20,140 nt of DNA from the IMG/VR virus record IMGVR_UViG_3300039106_000104, positions 1 through 20,140 of that record. One strand, written 5' to 3'. The position numbers and the translations under genes are program-made. Below the pieces are notes generated by a model. It did not search any database. It saw nothing but the letters and a program-made list of their open reading frames with translations, and was not told the origin of the DNA. Below are positions 7,037 to 13,771 of this stretch, in pieces. Within the stretch, counting starts at the first letter, position 1. Every line of letters begins with the position of its first letter. Source of the DNA: a virus.

Positions 7037-8527
7037 ATGAGTACTTTTGATGATTTGATTCCCCAGACGACAGGCGATGGAAATGCTTTTGCTGATATAG
7101 CTCCAGCTCAGCAGCCAACACCCGCAGCTCCACCACGTTCCTTAGGTAGTGAAGCTTTACGTCAGCTTGGCTTAACAGCTCGTGCTGGTATCACAGGAGC
7201 AGCAGCTCTTCCTGCAATGATGGCAGAACCTGTAGCGGCAGCTCTGGGTATGCCTCCTCAAGCAGAAGCTCTACAAGGTTTTCTAACTAAAATAGGATTG
7301 CCAGAGCCTTCAGGACAACTTGAAAGAGCTGTTCAATCAGGTGTTGGAGCAATGGCTGGAACAGGTGCTCAAGCTGCAGCGGCTAAAGGGATTCCTTTGT
7401 TGGCTGGCTTTACACAGAACCTACCACAACAGTTAGCGGCCTCAGGTGCTGGTGGAGCAGTGTCTCAAGCTGTTACGGAAGAAGTTACTGGGGCAACAAA
7501 AGACCCTTATGCGGGTTTAGCAGCTGGCTTGTTGTCAGGAGCTGTCACAGGAACATTAGCTGGAAAAACAGTAGATACAGGTAAACTGCTTAAAGGATGG
7601 ATGACAGGAACTTCTAAGCCTACTCTTACAATGGACGAAATCCAAACAAGAGCACAACAGGCTTATAGAACAATGGAAGACCAGAATGTCTATGTTAATA
7701 AGAATAGTCTAACTAATAAATTGTTTACTAATATTGAAAATAGACTTAGTGCTGAAAACTTTAATCCCAATGTTGTAGATTCTCATAAGCCAGTAGCTCA
7801 AGTATTAACTCAGTTTAAAGAAATGGCTAAAGACCCTTTCATTTCATTCACTAAGTTAGAGCAAATGAGGTCATCCATTAATGAGTTAAAGAACTCAGGT
7901 GATTCAGCTACTAGACGATTAGCGGGTGCTGCTGTGTCTGAGTTTGATAACTATTTAAGTTCTATTGGTAACAAAGATGTTCTCTCAATAGGCGGGAACA
8001 CAGGTAAAGCTTTAGCAAGCGTTAAAGCAGCTCGTGCAGACTGGAGAAACTTATCTCGTGCACAAACTATTGAAGATGCTTTAAAGTATGCAGACGTATC
8101 GGCAGATAAGCCAACAGCATCAACTTCTGAGTTAATCCGTAATGGAATGATTAATTTAGCTCGTGATAAGAACAAGATGAGAGCTTTTACAGATACAGAA
8201 CAAAATGCCATTCGTGCAGTAGCTAAAGGCGGCTCTTTTGATACTTTATTGACTGTGCTTGGTAAATTTAACCCTGAACGAAGCCAACTAGCTGCTTATA
8301 GTGGAATTATGGGTGTTTCTGCAGGGCCGACAACAGGAGCTGCACTTGCTGTAGGTCTTGGAACAGGTGGTTTTGTTGCTGATAAAGCTCAAGGACTTTT
8401 AAGAAGTAGGGAAGGTCGGCAGCTTGTTAATCAGATTGCTTCTGGAACACTACAACCTATCCCTCAGAATATGGCCTTTAGAGGAATGTTGTCAGGACTA
8501 CAACCACTACCCGGTGAAGTGCCTTAA
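7037..8527 (+). CDS. Putative internal virion / DNA-ejection protein with hydrophobic Gly/Ala segments
   Basis: A 496-residue protein starting one base after the preceding stop. The N-terminal 45 residues are Pro/Ala/Gln-rich and likely disordered. Residues about 45-180 hold several Ala/Gly hydrophobic helices ('GLTARAGITGAAALPAMMAE', 'GAVSQAVTEEVTGATKDPYA', 'AGLLSGAVTGTLAGK'); another lies near residues 425-450 ('GIMGVSAGPTTGAALAVGLG'). Such segments could insert into a membrane on ejection. A charged helical region lies between (residues about 200-400). There is no transglycosylase motif as in T7 gp16, so if this is the channel protein, cell-wall cutting must come from elsewhere. Assignment is by composition and position. 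Confidence 0.58.
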   Translation: MSTFDDLIPQTTGDGNAFADIAPAQQPTPAAPPRSLGSEALRQLGLTARAGITGAAALPAMMAEPVAAALGMPPQAEALQGFLTKIGLPEPSGQLERAVQSGVGAMAGTGAQAAAAKGIPLLAGFTQNLPQQLAASGAGGAVSQAVTEEVTGATKDPYAGLAAGLLSGAVTGTLAGKTVDTGKLLKGWMTGTSKPTLTMDEIQTRAQQAYRTMEDQNVYVNKNSLTNKLFTNIENRLSAENFNPNVVDSHKPVAQVLTQFKEMAKDPFISFTKLEQMRSSINELKNSGDSATRRLAGAAVSEFDNYLSSIGNKDVLSIGGNTGKALASVKAARADWRNLSRAQTIEDALKYADVSADKPTASTSELIRNGMINLARDKNKMRAFTDTEQNAIRAVAKGGSFDTLLTVLGKFNPERSQLAAYSGIMGVSAGPTTGAALAVGLGTGGFVADKAQGLLRSREGRQLVNQIASGTLQPIPQNMAFRGMLSGLQPLPGEVP

Positions 8528-8533
8528 CACTTT

Positions 8534-8707
8534 ATGAAGAGGCTAACTCTAGCCCTTCTAATCATCTTTACGAGTTTTATAGCGACAGCTGGCTTCGACC
8601 CTAACGCAGATAGATGTGTTAAGTGGACATGGAAGTGGGCTGCTGACTATAAGACTCGTATTGTCGTGTGTCTTGAATGGAAGAAAGCATACAAAAATGA
8701 TCGTTGA
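8534..8707 (+). CDS. Small exported protein, 57 residues, two Cys and Trp-rich
   Basis: ATG at 8534, seven bases after the previous stop, encodes 57 residues. It opens with a clear Sec-type signal peptide: MKRL, hydrophobic core TLALLIIFTSFIA, and a likely signal peptidase I site after 'ATA' (residues about 17-19). No lipobox Cys follows the core, so it is not a typical lipoprotein or Rz1-like spanin. The mature part of about 38 residues has Cys28 and Cys46, which could form a disulfide in the periplasm, and four Trp ('CVKWTWKW', 'VVCLEW'). It overlaps the next gene by 11 bases. I recall similar short phage proteins with a C-x-x-W pattern but no known function. Location at the start of the lysis cassette suggests an envelope role. 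Confidence 0.68.
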   Translation: MKRLTLALLIIFTSFIATAGFDPNADRCVKWTWKWAADYKTRIVVCLEWKKAYKNDR

Positions 8708-9194
8708 TCCTCTAACAGCTCTAGCAGGTATACAGAATGCTATTAGCATGGTCAAGAAGGCTAGTAAAGTAGCTAATGACCTAGGCTCTCTTGCCCCGAT
8801 GATTGGCAAGATGTTCGATGCTAAAGCAACTGCCACTAAAGCATTGATTGAAACTAAGAAGGGTAAAGGTTCCAATATGGGAACAGCTCTTCAGATTGAA
8901 ATGGCCTTGGAACAAGCCAGAGCCTTTGAAGAAGAACTTAAGATGCTCTTTATGACTACAGGTAAGGTTGATGTCTGGAATAAGATTAAAGCCCGTCAAG
9001 ACCAGATGGACATCGATGACGCAAGGGAACTAAGGTCTTTAGAGAAAGCTGAGAAGAAGGCTAAGCAAAAGGAACAAGAGATGAATGAACTAGCCATGAT
9101 TATAGGTGGTTGTTTCTTTGTTCTCTTCTTAGTCTTTGTTGGCATCTATGAGTTAATGGACTTCTGTAATACTACTCAAAGGTGTGGACGTTAG
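8697..9194 (+). CDS. Membrane protein with coiled coil and C-terminal TM, lysis region
   Basis: A 165-residue protein with ATG at 8697 (MIVDPLTALAGIQNAI). The same frame is open upstream to 8616, but that part overlaps the signal-peptide gene and has no ribosome-binding site. Residues 1-50 are helical and resemble the opening of a widespread phage family ('MIDPiTA...a..lvkkg...g.d....g...g'). Residues about 95-130 are a highly charged coiled coil ('KIKARQDQMDIDDARELRSL', 'EKAEKKAKQKEQEMNE'), and residues 133-152 (AMIIGGCFFVLFLVFVGIYE) form one transmembrane segment. The tail has two Cys. It recurs near lysis or virion genes in related phages (memory, not checked) and its function is unknown. 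The stop overlaps the next start (TAGTG). Confidence 0.72.
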   Translation: MIVDPLTALAGIQNAISMVKKASKVANDLGSLAPMIGKMFDAKATATKALIETKKGKGSNMGTALQIEMALEQARAFEEELKMLFMTTGKVDVWNKIKARQDQMDIDDARELRSLEKAEKKAKQKEQEMNELAMIIGGCFFVLFLVFVGIYELMDFCNTTQRCGR

Positions 9195-9343
9195 TGAATG
9201 AATATCAGAAGACATTTGATATATGCCTCAAGATATTTATCTACGGGTGCATGGCTTTGTGGTTTCTTGGTTTCTTAAAGTTTCTCCCTGATGATCTCTC
9301 CAATAAGATTGTCAATTTATTACTTGGTAAGATAGGACTATAA
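9194..9343 (+). CDS. Small membrane protein, 49 residues, GTG start (holin-like candidate)
   Basis: GTG at 9194 overlaps the stop of the previous gene (TAGTG). The 49 residues start VNEYQKTFDICLKIFIYGCM and contain one hydrophobic helix (residues about 10-31, 'ICLKIFIYGCMALWFLGFL') followed by an amphipathic tail 'DDLSNKIVNLLLGKIGL'. It ends at 9343, one base before the ATG of the holin-like gene. One TM, small size and position upstream of a holin and an endolysin suggest a holin, antiholin or pinholin accessory. No upstream AG-rich site is obvious, so expression probably depends on coupling to the preceding gene. Confidence 0.6.
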   Translation: MNEYQKTFDICLKIFIYGCMALWFLGFLKFLPDDLSNKIVNLLLGKIGL

Positions 9344-9344
9344 T

Positions 9345-9839
9345 ATGTTAGAAATGCTTGGTGGTGGTTTACTTGGAAGTATCTTCGGAGGTCTGTTTAG
9401 ACTGGCTCCGGAAGTACTTAAGTGGGCAGATAAGAAGAATGAGCGTTCACATGAGCTTAATATGTTCAAGTTCCAGTGTGACTTGGAAGCTCAGCGAGGA
9501 CAACAAAAGTTAGCTGAGATAGGTGCTCAACGTGAAGCTGCTATTGATACTGGTGTCATGAATGCCTTTCAGTCAGCCATTGAGCAACAGACTGAGATGG
9601 TTAAGGCTGCTGGAGGCTGGGTAGCTTCTCTGTCTGCCTCAGTACGTCCTGTGGTGACTTACTGGATCTTAGGTCTGTGGAGTTTCATCCACGTATGGTT
9701 GTCCTACAATGCTTGGGTGTCAGGTATGCCTCCACTGGATGTCTTTAAAGTCATGATGTCAGCTGACTTTGCAGCCTTGGTCTCAGGTACTTTGAACTAC
9801 TGGTTCCTTGACCGTACATTGTCTAAACGAGGTCTGTGA
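9345..9839 (+). CDS. Holin, 3TM / gene-transfer-release type
   Basis: A 164-residue protein with three hydrophobic stretches: residues 5-20 (LGGGLLGSIFGGLFRL), 102-125 (PVVTYWILGLWSFIHVWLSY) and 138-156 (MSADFAALVSGTLNYWFLD). The middle is a charged helix (28-85). 'SASVRPVVTYW' followed by an acidic/hydrophobic 'DFAALVSGTLNYWFLDRTLSKRG' end is the pattern of the 'holin of 3TMs, for gene-transfer release' family (PF11351, from memory). It would form the inner-membrane hole that lets the endolysin reach the cell wall. It directly precedes the endolysin and shares the sequence TGATG with its start. Confidence 0.8.
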   Translation: MLEMLGGGLLGSIFGGLFRLAPEVLKWADKKNERSHELNMFKFQCDLEAQRGQQKLAEIGAQREAAIDTGVMNAFQSAIEQQTEMVKAAGGWVASLSASVRPVVTYWILGLWSFIHVWLSYNAWVSGMPPLDVFKVMMSADFAALVSGTLNYWFLDRTLSKRGL

Positions 9840-10279
9840 TGGACTTAAGTATTGCAGCTGAGCTGTGCAAAAGGTTTGAAGGGTTTAGAAGTAAGCCCTA
9901 CTTATGTCCTGCCAATGTAGCTACAATAGGTTATGGAAGTACTTACTACGCTAATGGTGTGAAGGTTACTCTAAATGACGTTCCGACGACACAAGAGGAG
10001 GCTCATGTTCTTTTGATGCACGAATTGGAACATACGTACTTACCGGGTGTTGTCAGAAACTGCCCTGTACTTCTGACAGATACTAGGAAGCTCAATGCTA
10101 TTGTAGACTTTTGTTATAATTTAGGTACAGGTAGACTACAAACTTCTACACTGAAACGTAAGATTAATGCTCAGGATTGGGACGGAGCCAAGGAAGAGCT
10201 ACTTAAGTGGAACAAGGGTGGCGGTAAAGTACTTGCTGGACTTGATAAGCGAAGGAAAGCAGAAATAGCACTATTCTAA
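9839..10279 (+). CDS. Endolysin, GH24 T4-type lysozyme (E-C-T catalytic set)
   Basis: A 146-residue muramidase cutting peptidoglycan between MurNAc and GlcNAc. ATG at 9839 overlaps the holin stop (TGATG) and follows GAGG; a GTG at 9836 is in frame immediately before it. The GH24 active-site signature is present: Glu14 in 'RFEGFR', Cys23 in 'YLCPANVATIGYG', Thr29 in 'ATIGYG', with the standard E-8aa-C-5aa-T spacing. Cys in place of Asp is common in this family (for example P1 Lyz). Further family motifs are 'LNAIVDFCYNLG' and 'LKWNKGGGKVLAGLDKRRKA' near the end. No N-terminal TM or signal-anchor-release sequence is present, so export depends on a true holin lesion. Confidence 0.93.
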   Translation: MDLSIAAELCKRFEGFRSKPYLCPANVATIGYGSTYYANGVKVTLNDVPTTQEEAHVLLMHELEHTYLPGVVRNCPVLLTDTRKLNAIVDFCYNLGTGRLQTSTLKRKINAQDWDGAKEELLKWNKGGGKVLAGLDKRRKAEIALF

Positions 10280-10304
10280 GTTTCAAACTTACAATTACAA
10301 TAAG

Positions 10305-10340
10305 AAAGCCCTTAAGAGTTTTATCTCCTAAGGGCTTTTT
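10305..10340. terminator. Bidirectional rho-independent terminator between convergent gene blocks
   Basis: AAAGCCCTTA at 10305-10314 pairs with TAAGGGCTTT at 10329-10338, giving a 10 bp stem with a 14-base loop. On the + strand it is followed by T residues to 10340; on the - strand the complement of the A-rich left side (AATAAGAAA, 10299-10307) supplies a weaker U tract. It lies 25 bases after the endolysin stop and 6 bases beyond the stop of the last - strand gene (10346), so it can end transcription from both directions. Confidence 0.85.
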
Positions 10341-10345
10341 AGTTG

Positions 10346-10501
10346 CTAATCTAGGATAAACGCTAGTGTTAAGAATCCTATGTGTAAGTAGATGACTTGA
10401 TTGGCTTCATCTGACATCTTGTCATTATCATCCATAATATAGAGTTCATCAGCTTCTATACCAAAGACTAAGCCAGTTTTAAATTCAAAGTCTAGTATCA
10501 T
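10346..10501 (-). CDS. Small hypothetical protein, 51 residues
   Basis: On the - strand, ATG at 10501 encodes 51 residues: MILDFEFKTGLVFGIEADEL through DDNDKMSDEANQVIYLHIG to LTLAFILD, stopping TAG at 10346-10348. A GGAGG lies 11 bases upstream (10513-10517), somewhat distant. The protein is acidic in the middle and hydrophobic at the C-terminus (IGFLTLAFIL, residues 41-50), which might be a weak membrane anchor. It is the last gene before the shared terminator. I do not recognise a family. A real gene is supported by start signal, clean reading frame and the need to fill this otherwise empty stretch in a tightly packed genome. Confidence 0.55.
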   Translation of the reverse strand: MILDFEFKTGLVFGIEADELYIMDDNDKMSDEANQVIYLHIGFLTLAFILD

Positions 10502-10582
10502 AACTACCAATGCCTCCAAGTATTAACGATGATATGGATGCAGGTAATCATTTCGACTACCCGCATAGTCCAATAGAAGCTA

Positions 10583-12487
10583 TCAGATTTCACACGCACC
10601 AGCAGTGCAAGCCAATGTCTGAGCACCTTCTACATTGTCAGTGCCTTCAACCAGTTTGTCCCAGTCAATACCTAGAGGCATAGCAGCAACCATTGCATGA
10701 TACTCTTCCTCAGTCATGGCCTCATAAGGAGCTTGTCGATATGTTCCACCATCCATCGGTAAGAAGCTCACACCTGTAATCTCATCAAAGTTATTCCACA
10801 CCCATGCTCCAACTTCAGGCCACTCAGTCTCAGTCACTGAGATAGTCACTGAAGGCTTATGCTCACAGTAGTGACGCTGAAACAGTAACCACAAGCGCAG
10901 GTGCTTGATAGCATTCAAGTCCTCACGCAGTACAGCACCCTTCTCAACTCGCATGGGGAAGCTAAAGATAGTTGTGCTATCAGGCTTCATCACACACAGC
11001 TCAGATGGGAACCCTTGCTCTTTTAAGAATGCAGTCAGAGGGTCTTTGTTATCAGACCTGACACGACGAATAAAGTACTGACTGTGCTGAGGGTGGATAC
11101 CACTAGCAGTGCCTGTAAGCTGAGAGACAGTCCCTTCTGGCTTAATGGCAGTGATGGCAGCACTGCGATTGATACCGATAGCATCAGCAAACTCAGCGTT
11201 AGTAGCAATAGCAACATCTTTAAAGTCCTCTAATATCATAGGTAAACCAGCATCATCAGGGTCATTTAGCAAGGCATTGTCCAAGATACCAGTCATAGAC
11301 ACACCCAGCAAACGTTCCTCTTCAGTGTTTGTCTGCCACACCTTACGAAGGTACGGGAAGTGAGTCATCGTTGATTGAAAAGTCCCCAGAATAGTAGCCA
11401 AGCGCACTTTATTCCGTAGAGTATCCACACAATCGTCGCTCCGCACAATAACAGAAGACAGATTACAAAATTGATAAGGTCTAAGGATAATCTCACTGCA
11501 AGGGTTTGTGCCCCATTCTTTACCCAATTCCCTGCGTCCACTCTTAGCTGCTTGAAGTTCACTCGCATAACGGTTAAAGATTCCTCGCTCTCCAGAATGT
11601 GATTCATAAATACTAGACCACTCACGCATGAACTTACCTACGTCAGGCTTGACTTCGTAGATGGCACTGTTGTTAGCCAAGGCACGTTGACCATTACCAT
11701 CCCACCAGTTACCAGCCTTAGCGTGAGCCATACGGTCATCACTTAAGTCTGACAGTGAAATCATAGCAGATCGTCGTACGCCACCAACAACCACGACTTC
11801 TCCGACCTTACATAGAATATCATGTGCTTCAAGTGAGGTGAGTTTCCGTCCAGTCGCTCCACGGAACTTTGCAACCACATACTTGAACAAGTCAACAAGC
11901 GGCTCTGGCCCTGATGCTCTTCCACCAAAGGTCTTAAGCCTCGTTCCTGCCGGACGTACACCCGATACATCCCACTTAGGCACTTCTCCAGCATATAACA
12001 AGGCAATGACTTGTCGTAAGGCTTTAGCCCATCCCTCTTTGGAGTCCTTAACATTAATGACAGTGCCACTATTGTACAAATCAACTGGAATCTCAGGTAA
12101 CTTAGATACATACTTTTGCTCCACACTAAAGCCTACACCAGTTCCGCATAACAGAATATACATAGCCTCATCAAAGGCTTTAGGGTCATCAATGGGCAGG
12201 TATGAACAGTTATAGCCAGCTACGTTCTGTCTCTCTAAAGCATCCCCAGCTGTCATGATGCTACGCATTGAAGGCATCACTTCTAATTGAGTTACAGCAC
12301 TCTGCAGTTGGTTACGCAATTCGTTACTTAGCGAGTAGTTATGCTTCTCTTGCAGGTGCTTAGTCATGAAGTTAAAGTAACGGTCTACAGTCTCAGGCCA
12401 GTGCTCTCTCCGGCCTTTATCATCCAAGTAGCGAGAGTAGCGGCTCTTGCCAATGTATTCTTGGTATGGTGTCATTAGTTTACGCAT
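10583..12487 (-). CDS. nrdJ: Ribonucleoside-triphosphate reductase, adenosylcobalamin-dependent (class II, monomeric)
   Basis: A 634-residue enzyme that reduces ribonucleotides to deoxyribonucleotides for phage DNA synthesis, using adenosylcobalamin to generate a thiyl radical. Key residues align with the Lactobacillus leichmannii type: Cys94 in 'GYNCSY' (reducing cysteine 1), the finger-loop 'GTNPCSEIILRPYQFCNLS' with radical Cys330, Glu332 and reducing Cys341 (spacing identical to C408/E410/C419), and a C-terminal redox pair Cys627/Cys632 in 'LACTAGACEI' (spacing as C731/C736). 'GGVRRSAMIS' (about 235-244) and 'AITAIKPEGTVSQLTG' (nucleotide/phosphate-binding 'PEGT') are further hallmarks. 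It is shorter than the 739-residue bacterial enzyme. ATG at 12487 lies one base after the preceding stop. The enzyme needs no oxygen or second subunit but requires host B12. Confidence 0.95.
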   Translation of the reverse strand: MRKLMTPYQEYIGKSRYSRYLDDKGRREHWPETVDRYFNFMTKHLQEKHNYSLSNELRNQLQSAVTQLEVMPSMRSIMTAGDALERQNVAGYNCSYLPIDDPKAFDEAMYILLCGTGVGFSVEQKYVSKLPEIPVDLYNSGTVINVKDSKEGWAKALRQVIALLYAGEVPKWDVSGVRPAGTRLKTFGGRASGPEPLVDLFKYVVAKFRGATGRKLTSLEAHDILCKVGEVVVVGGVRRSAMISLSDLSDDRMAHAKAGNWWDGNGQRALANNSAIYEVKPDVGKFMREWSSIYESHSGERGIFNRYASELQAAKSGRRELGKEWGTNPCSEIILRPYQFCNLSSVIVRSDDCVDTLRNKVRLATILGTFQSTMTHFPYLRKVWQTNTEEERLLGVSMTGILDNALLNDPDDAGLPMILEDFKDVAIATNAEFADAIGINRSAAITAIKPEGTVSQLTGTASGIHPQHSQYFIRRVRSDNKDPLTAFLKEQGFPSELCVMKPDSTTIFSFPMRVEKGAVLREDLNAIKHLRLWLLFQRHYCEHKPSVTISVTETEWPEVGAWVWNNFDEITGVSFLPMDGGTYRQAPYEAMTEEEYHAMVAAMPLGIDWDKLVEGTDNVEGAQTLACTAGACEI

Positions 12488-12488
12488 A

Positions 12489-12647
12489 TTAGTCTAGTTC
12501 CTTTATTAAATATTCTTGTTTCTTCTCAATTACATCATCAAATCTATCAACAAGGTCATCACTCTGGATTCCTAACAGTTCCAAGAGTGACACCTCATCC
12601 AAACGCTTGAGAGCCTCTTTCAGTTCTTCAAATGTTATGTTGTTCAC
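12489..12647 (-). CDS. Small conserved phage protein, 52 residues
   Basis: GTG at 12647 starts a 52-residue acidic helical protein: MNNITFEELKEALKRLDEVS, then 'LLELLGIQSDDLVDRF' and 'DDVIEKKQEYLIKELD', with TAA at 12489-12491. It overlaps the end of the DUF3310 gene by 20 bases and ends one base before the ribonucleotide reductase ATG. The pattern '(F)EE(L)...l.EvsLLElL.I.SeDLVdRFqD.IE' recurs in small proteins of T7-like phages encoded beside the DUF3310 gene or the replication genes (from memory); function unknown, perhaps a regulator or protein-protein adaptor. Confidence 0.75.
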   Translation of the reverse strand: MNNITFEELKEALKRLDEVSLLELLGIQSDDLVDRFDDVIEKKQEYLIKELD

Positions 12648-13017
12648 GTTTAGTAATCTCTCTGTCAATGTACCACTTAGCCTTCTTCAAGTCTTCAATG
12701 GCATCCTTCTTAAGGTCACACCGCCAGATGTACTTGATTGCATTACCTAAGTTAAAGCCCATGTGTTCTGTAACTTGGATACATTCAATACCTGATGGAT
12801 GTTCAGTGTAGTGCTTAGGCTTGTGAATACTGTCATTAGCCCATTCACCGTGGTCTGAGTCAACCCATTCTTTAATGGCTTCACTGAGTGGTTTAGCTGC
12901 TTCTCTGATGTAAATGTCGCGATTAACCCATTTGTCGTAATTAATGCAAGCATTACAAGGATGAATACTAATATCTAATTGACTATAAAAACAAGTCTTA
13001 CATTCAACTGTTGCCAT
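12628..13017 (-). CDS. DUF3310 protein with N-terminal zinc-finger-like Cys cluster (T7 gp1.7-related)
   Basis: A 129-residue protein. The N-terminal 25 residues contain Cys6-x2-Cys9 and Cys21-x2-Cys24 ('VECKTCFY', 'HPCNACIN'), a likely zinc ribbon. The C-terminal half (residues about 67-122) is a DUF3310 domain: 'PKHYTEHPSGIECIQVTEHM', 'GNAIKYIWRCDLKKD' and 'EDLKKAKWYIDRE'. The DUF3310 domain occurs in T7 gp1.7, shown to be a dTMP/dGMP kinase, so a role in dNTP supply with the adjacent reductase is plausible but inferred. ATG at 13017 has a strong GGGAGG site and overlaps the metallophosphoesterase end by 14 bases. Confidence 0.85.
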   Translation of the reverse strand: MATVECKTCFYSQLDISIHPCNACINYDKWVNRDIYIREAAKPLSEAIKEWVDSDHGEWANDSIHKPKHYTEHPSGIECIQVTEHMGFNLGNAIKYIWRCDLKKDAIEDLKKAKWYIDREITKREQHNI

Positions 13018-13771
13018 ATTTCCTCCCTAGGTATTCAACACTTAAAAACATTTCATCGAAGTGTCCATCCTGTACTTCATTCATCATCAGTAAGCCCCTC
13101 CAGTGTCTGTTACTTAATTGATCCATATAAGATTCATCGTGTAGGTAGTAAGAGCCAACAATGATAGCGCATATAGGCTTTCCATCAGCACGTTTTCCAT
13201 AAGCGATTTGTTTACCCTGTTGGTGTCCTGCAACACAAGACATATGTAACTTATTAATGATAGCACTAGCAGCACCAGCAGGTCTTCCCATTGCCCCCAC
13301 AGGCCAGTAGTGATTAAACCCAACACCATTAATAAACACAGGATGTAAAAATCCATGTACTTCCCAATCTTTCTCATACTCAAGATCCTTTGTAGAAATC
13401 AAGCCTTCCAGTGTAGGGTTATTGTTTACAGCCCTATCAATACGGTTCTCATGGTTCCCTAAAGTCATCACCATACGAGGCTTGTACACCTTGTGCTTAG
13501 ATTCCTTCTGAGACTTCTGAGCTTCCTTCAAAGGAGCCAGTAACAACTTCATGGCCTCCTTAGCAGCTTCAACGTCCTTCTTGTAGCGCAGACCTTCAAA
13601 GTACTTACTCCCCTTGATGTCATGGCTACTAAGGCTTGGCATATCTGCAAAGTCACCTATGTTAACCACCACATCAGGTTTGTAATCGACAATAGCTTTA
13701 CCAGCCCATGTCAGATGCTCCAAAGGTACACCCTCTTTAATCTGACAGTCCGGTACGACTAAAATCTTCAA
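13004..13771 (-). CDS. Calcineurin-like metallophosphoesterase
   Basis: A 255-residue protein. The frame opens at a TTG at 13786, but AAGGGGA lies five bases before a TTG at 13771 that gives MKILVVPDCQIKEG, the usual start of the family, so 13771 is preferred. Metal-binding motifs in order: Asp8-x-Gln10 ('VPDCQIK'; the common family has Asp-x-His), Asp40 in 'VNIGDFAD', Asn106-His107-Glu108 in 'LGNHENR', His154 near 'VGFNHYW', and His183 in 'VAGHQQGK'. 'DMPSLSSHDIKGSKYFEGLR' is typical of the phage subfamily, which commonly has Gln in the first motif. It acts on an unknown phosphoester, possibly a nucleic-acid end or nucleotide. It overlaps both neighbouring genes. Confidence 0.85.
   Translation of the reverse strand: MKILVVPDCQIKEGVPLEHLTWAGKAIVDYKPDVVVNIGDFADMPSLSSHDIKGSKYFEGLRYKKDVEAAKEAMKLLLAPLKEAQKSQKESKHKVYKPRMVMTLGNHENRIDRAVNNNPTLEGLISTKDLEYEKDWEVHGFLHPVFINGVGFNHYWPVGAMGRPAGAASAIINKLHMSCVAGHQQGKQIAYGKRADGKPICAIIVGSYYLHDESYMDQLSNRHWRGLLMMNEVQDGHFDEMFLSVEYLGRKYGNS

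Noticed and set aside
8558-8999. Open frames on the - strand opposite the lysis-region genes (8558-8875 and 8781-8999)
   Set aside because: They are shadows of + strand genes with signal peptide or coiled coil, lack ribosome-binding sites and oppose the direction of the whole block.
10504-10566. Possible 20-residue frame on the - strand (MRVVEMITCIHIIVNTWRHW) in the gap between the ribonucleotide reductase and the 51-residue gene
   Set aside because: It lacks a good ribosome-binding site and its composition is not convincing; the stretch 10502-10582 is left as unassigned.
11838-12215. 125-codon open frame on the + strand inside the ribonucleotide reductase gene
   Set aside because: It is fully within a gene with catalytic residues intact, has no start signal and shows no protein-like pattern.
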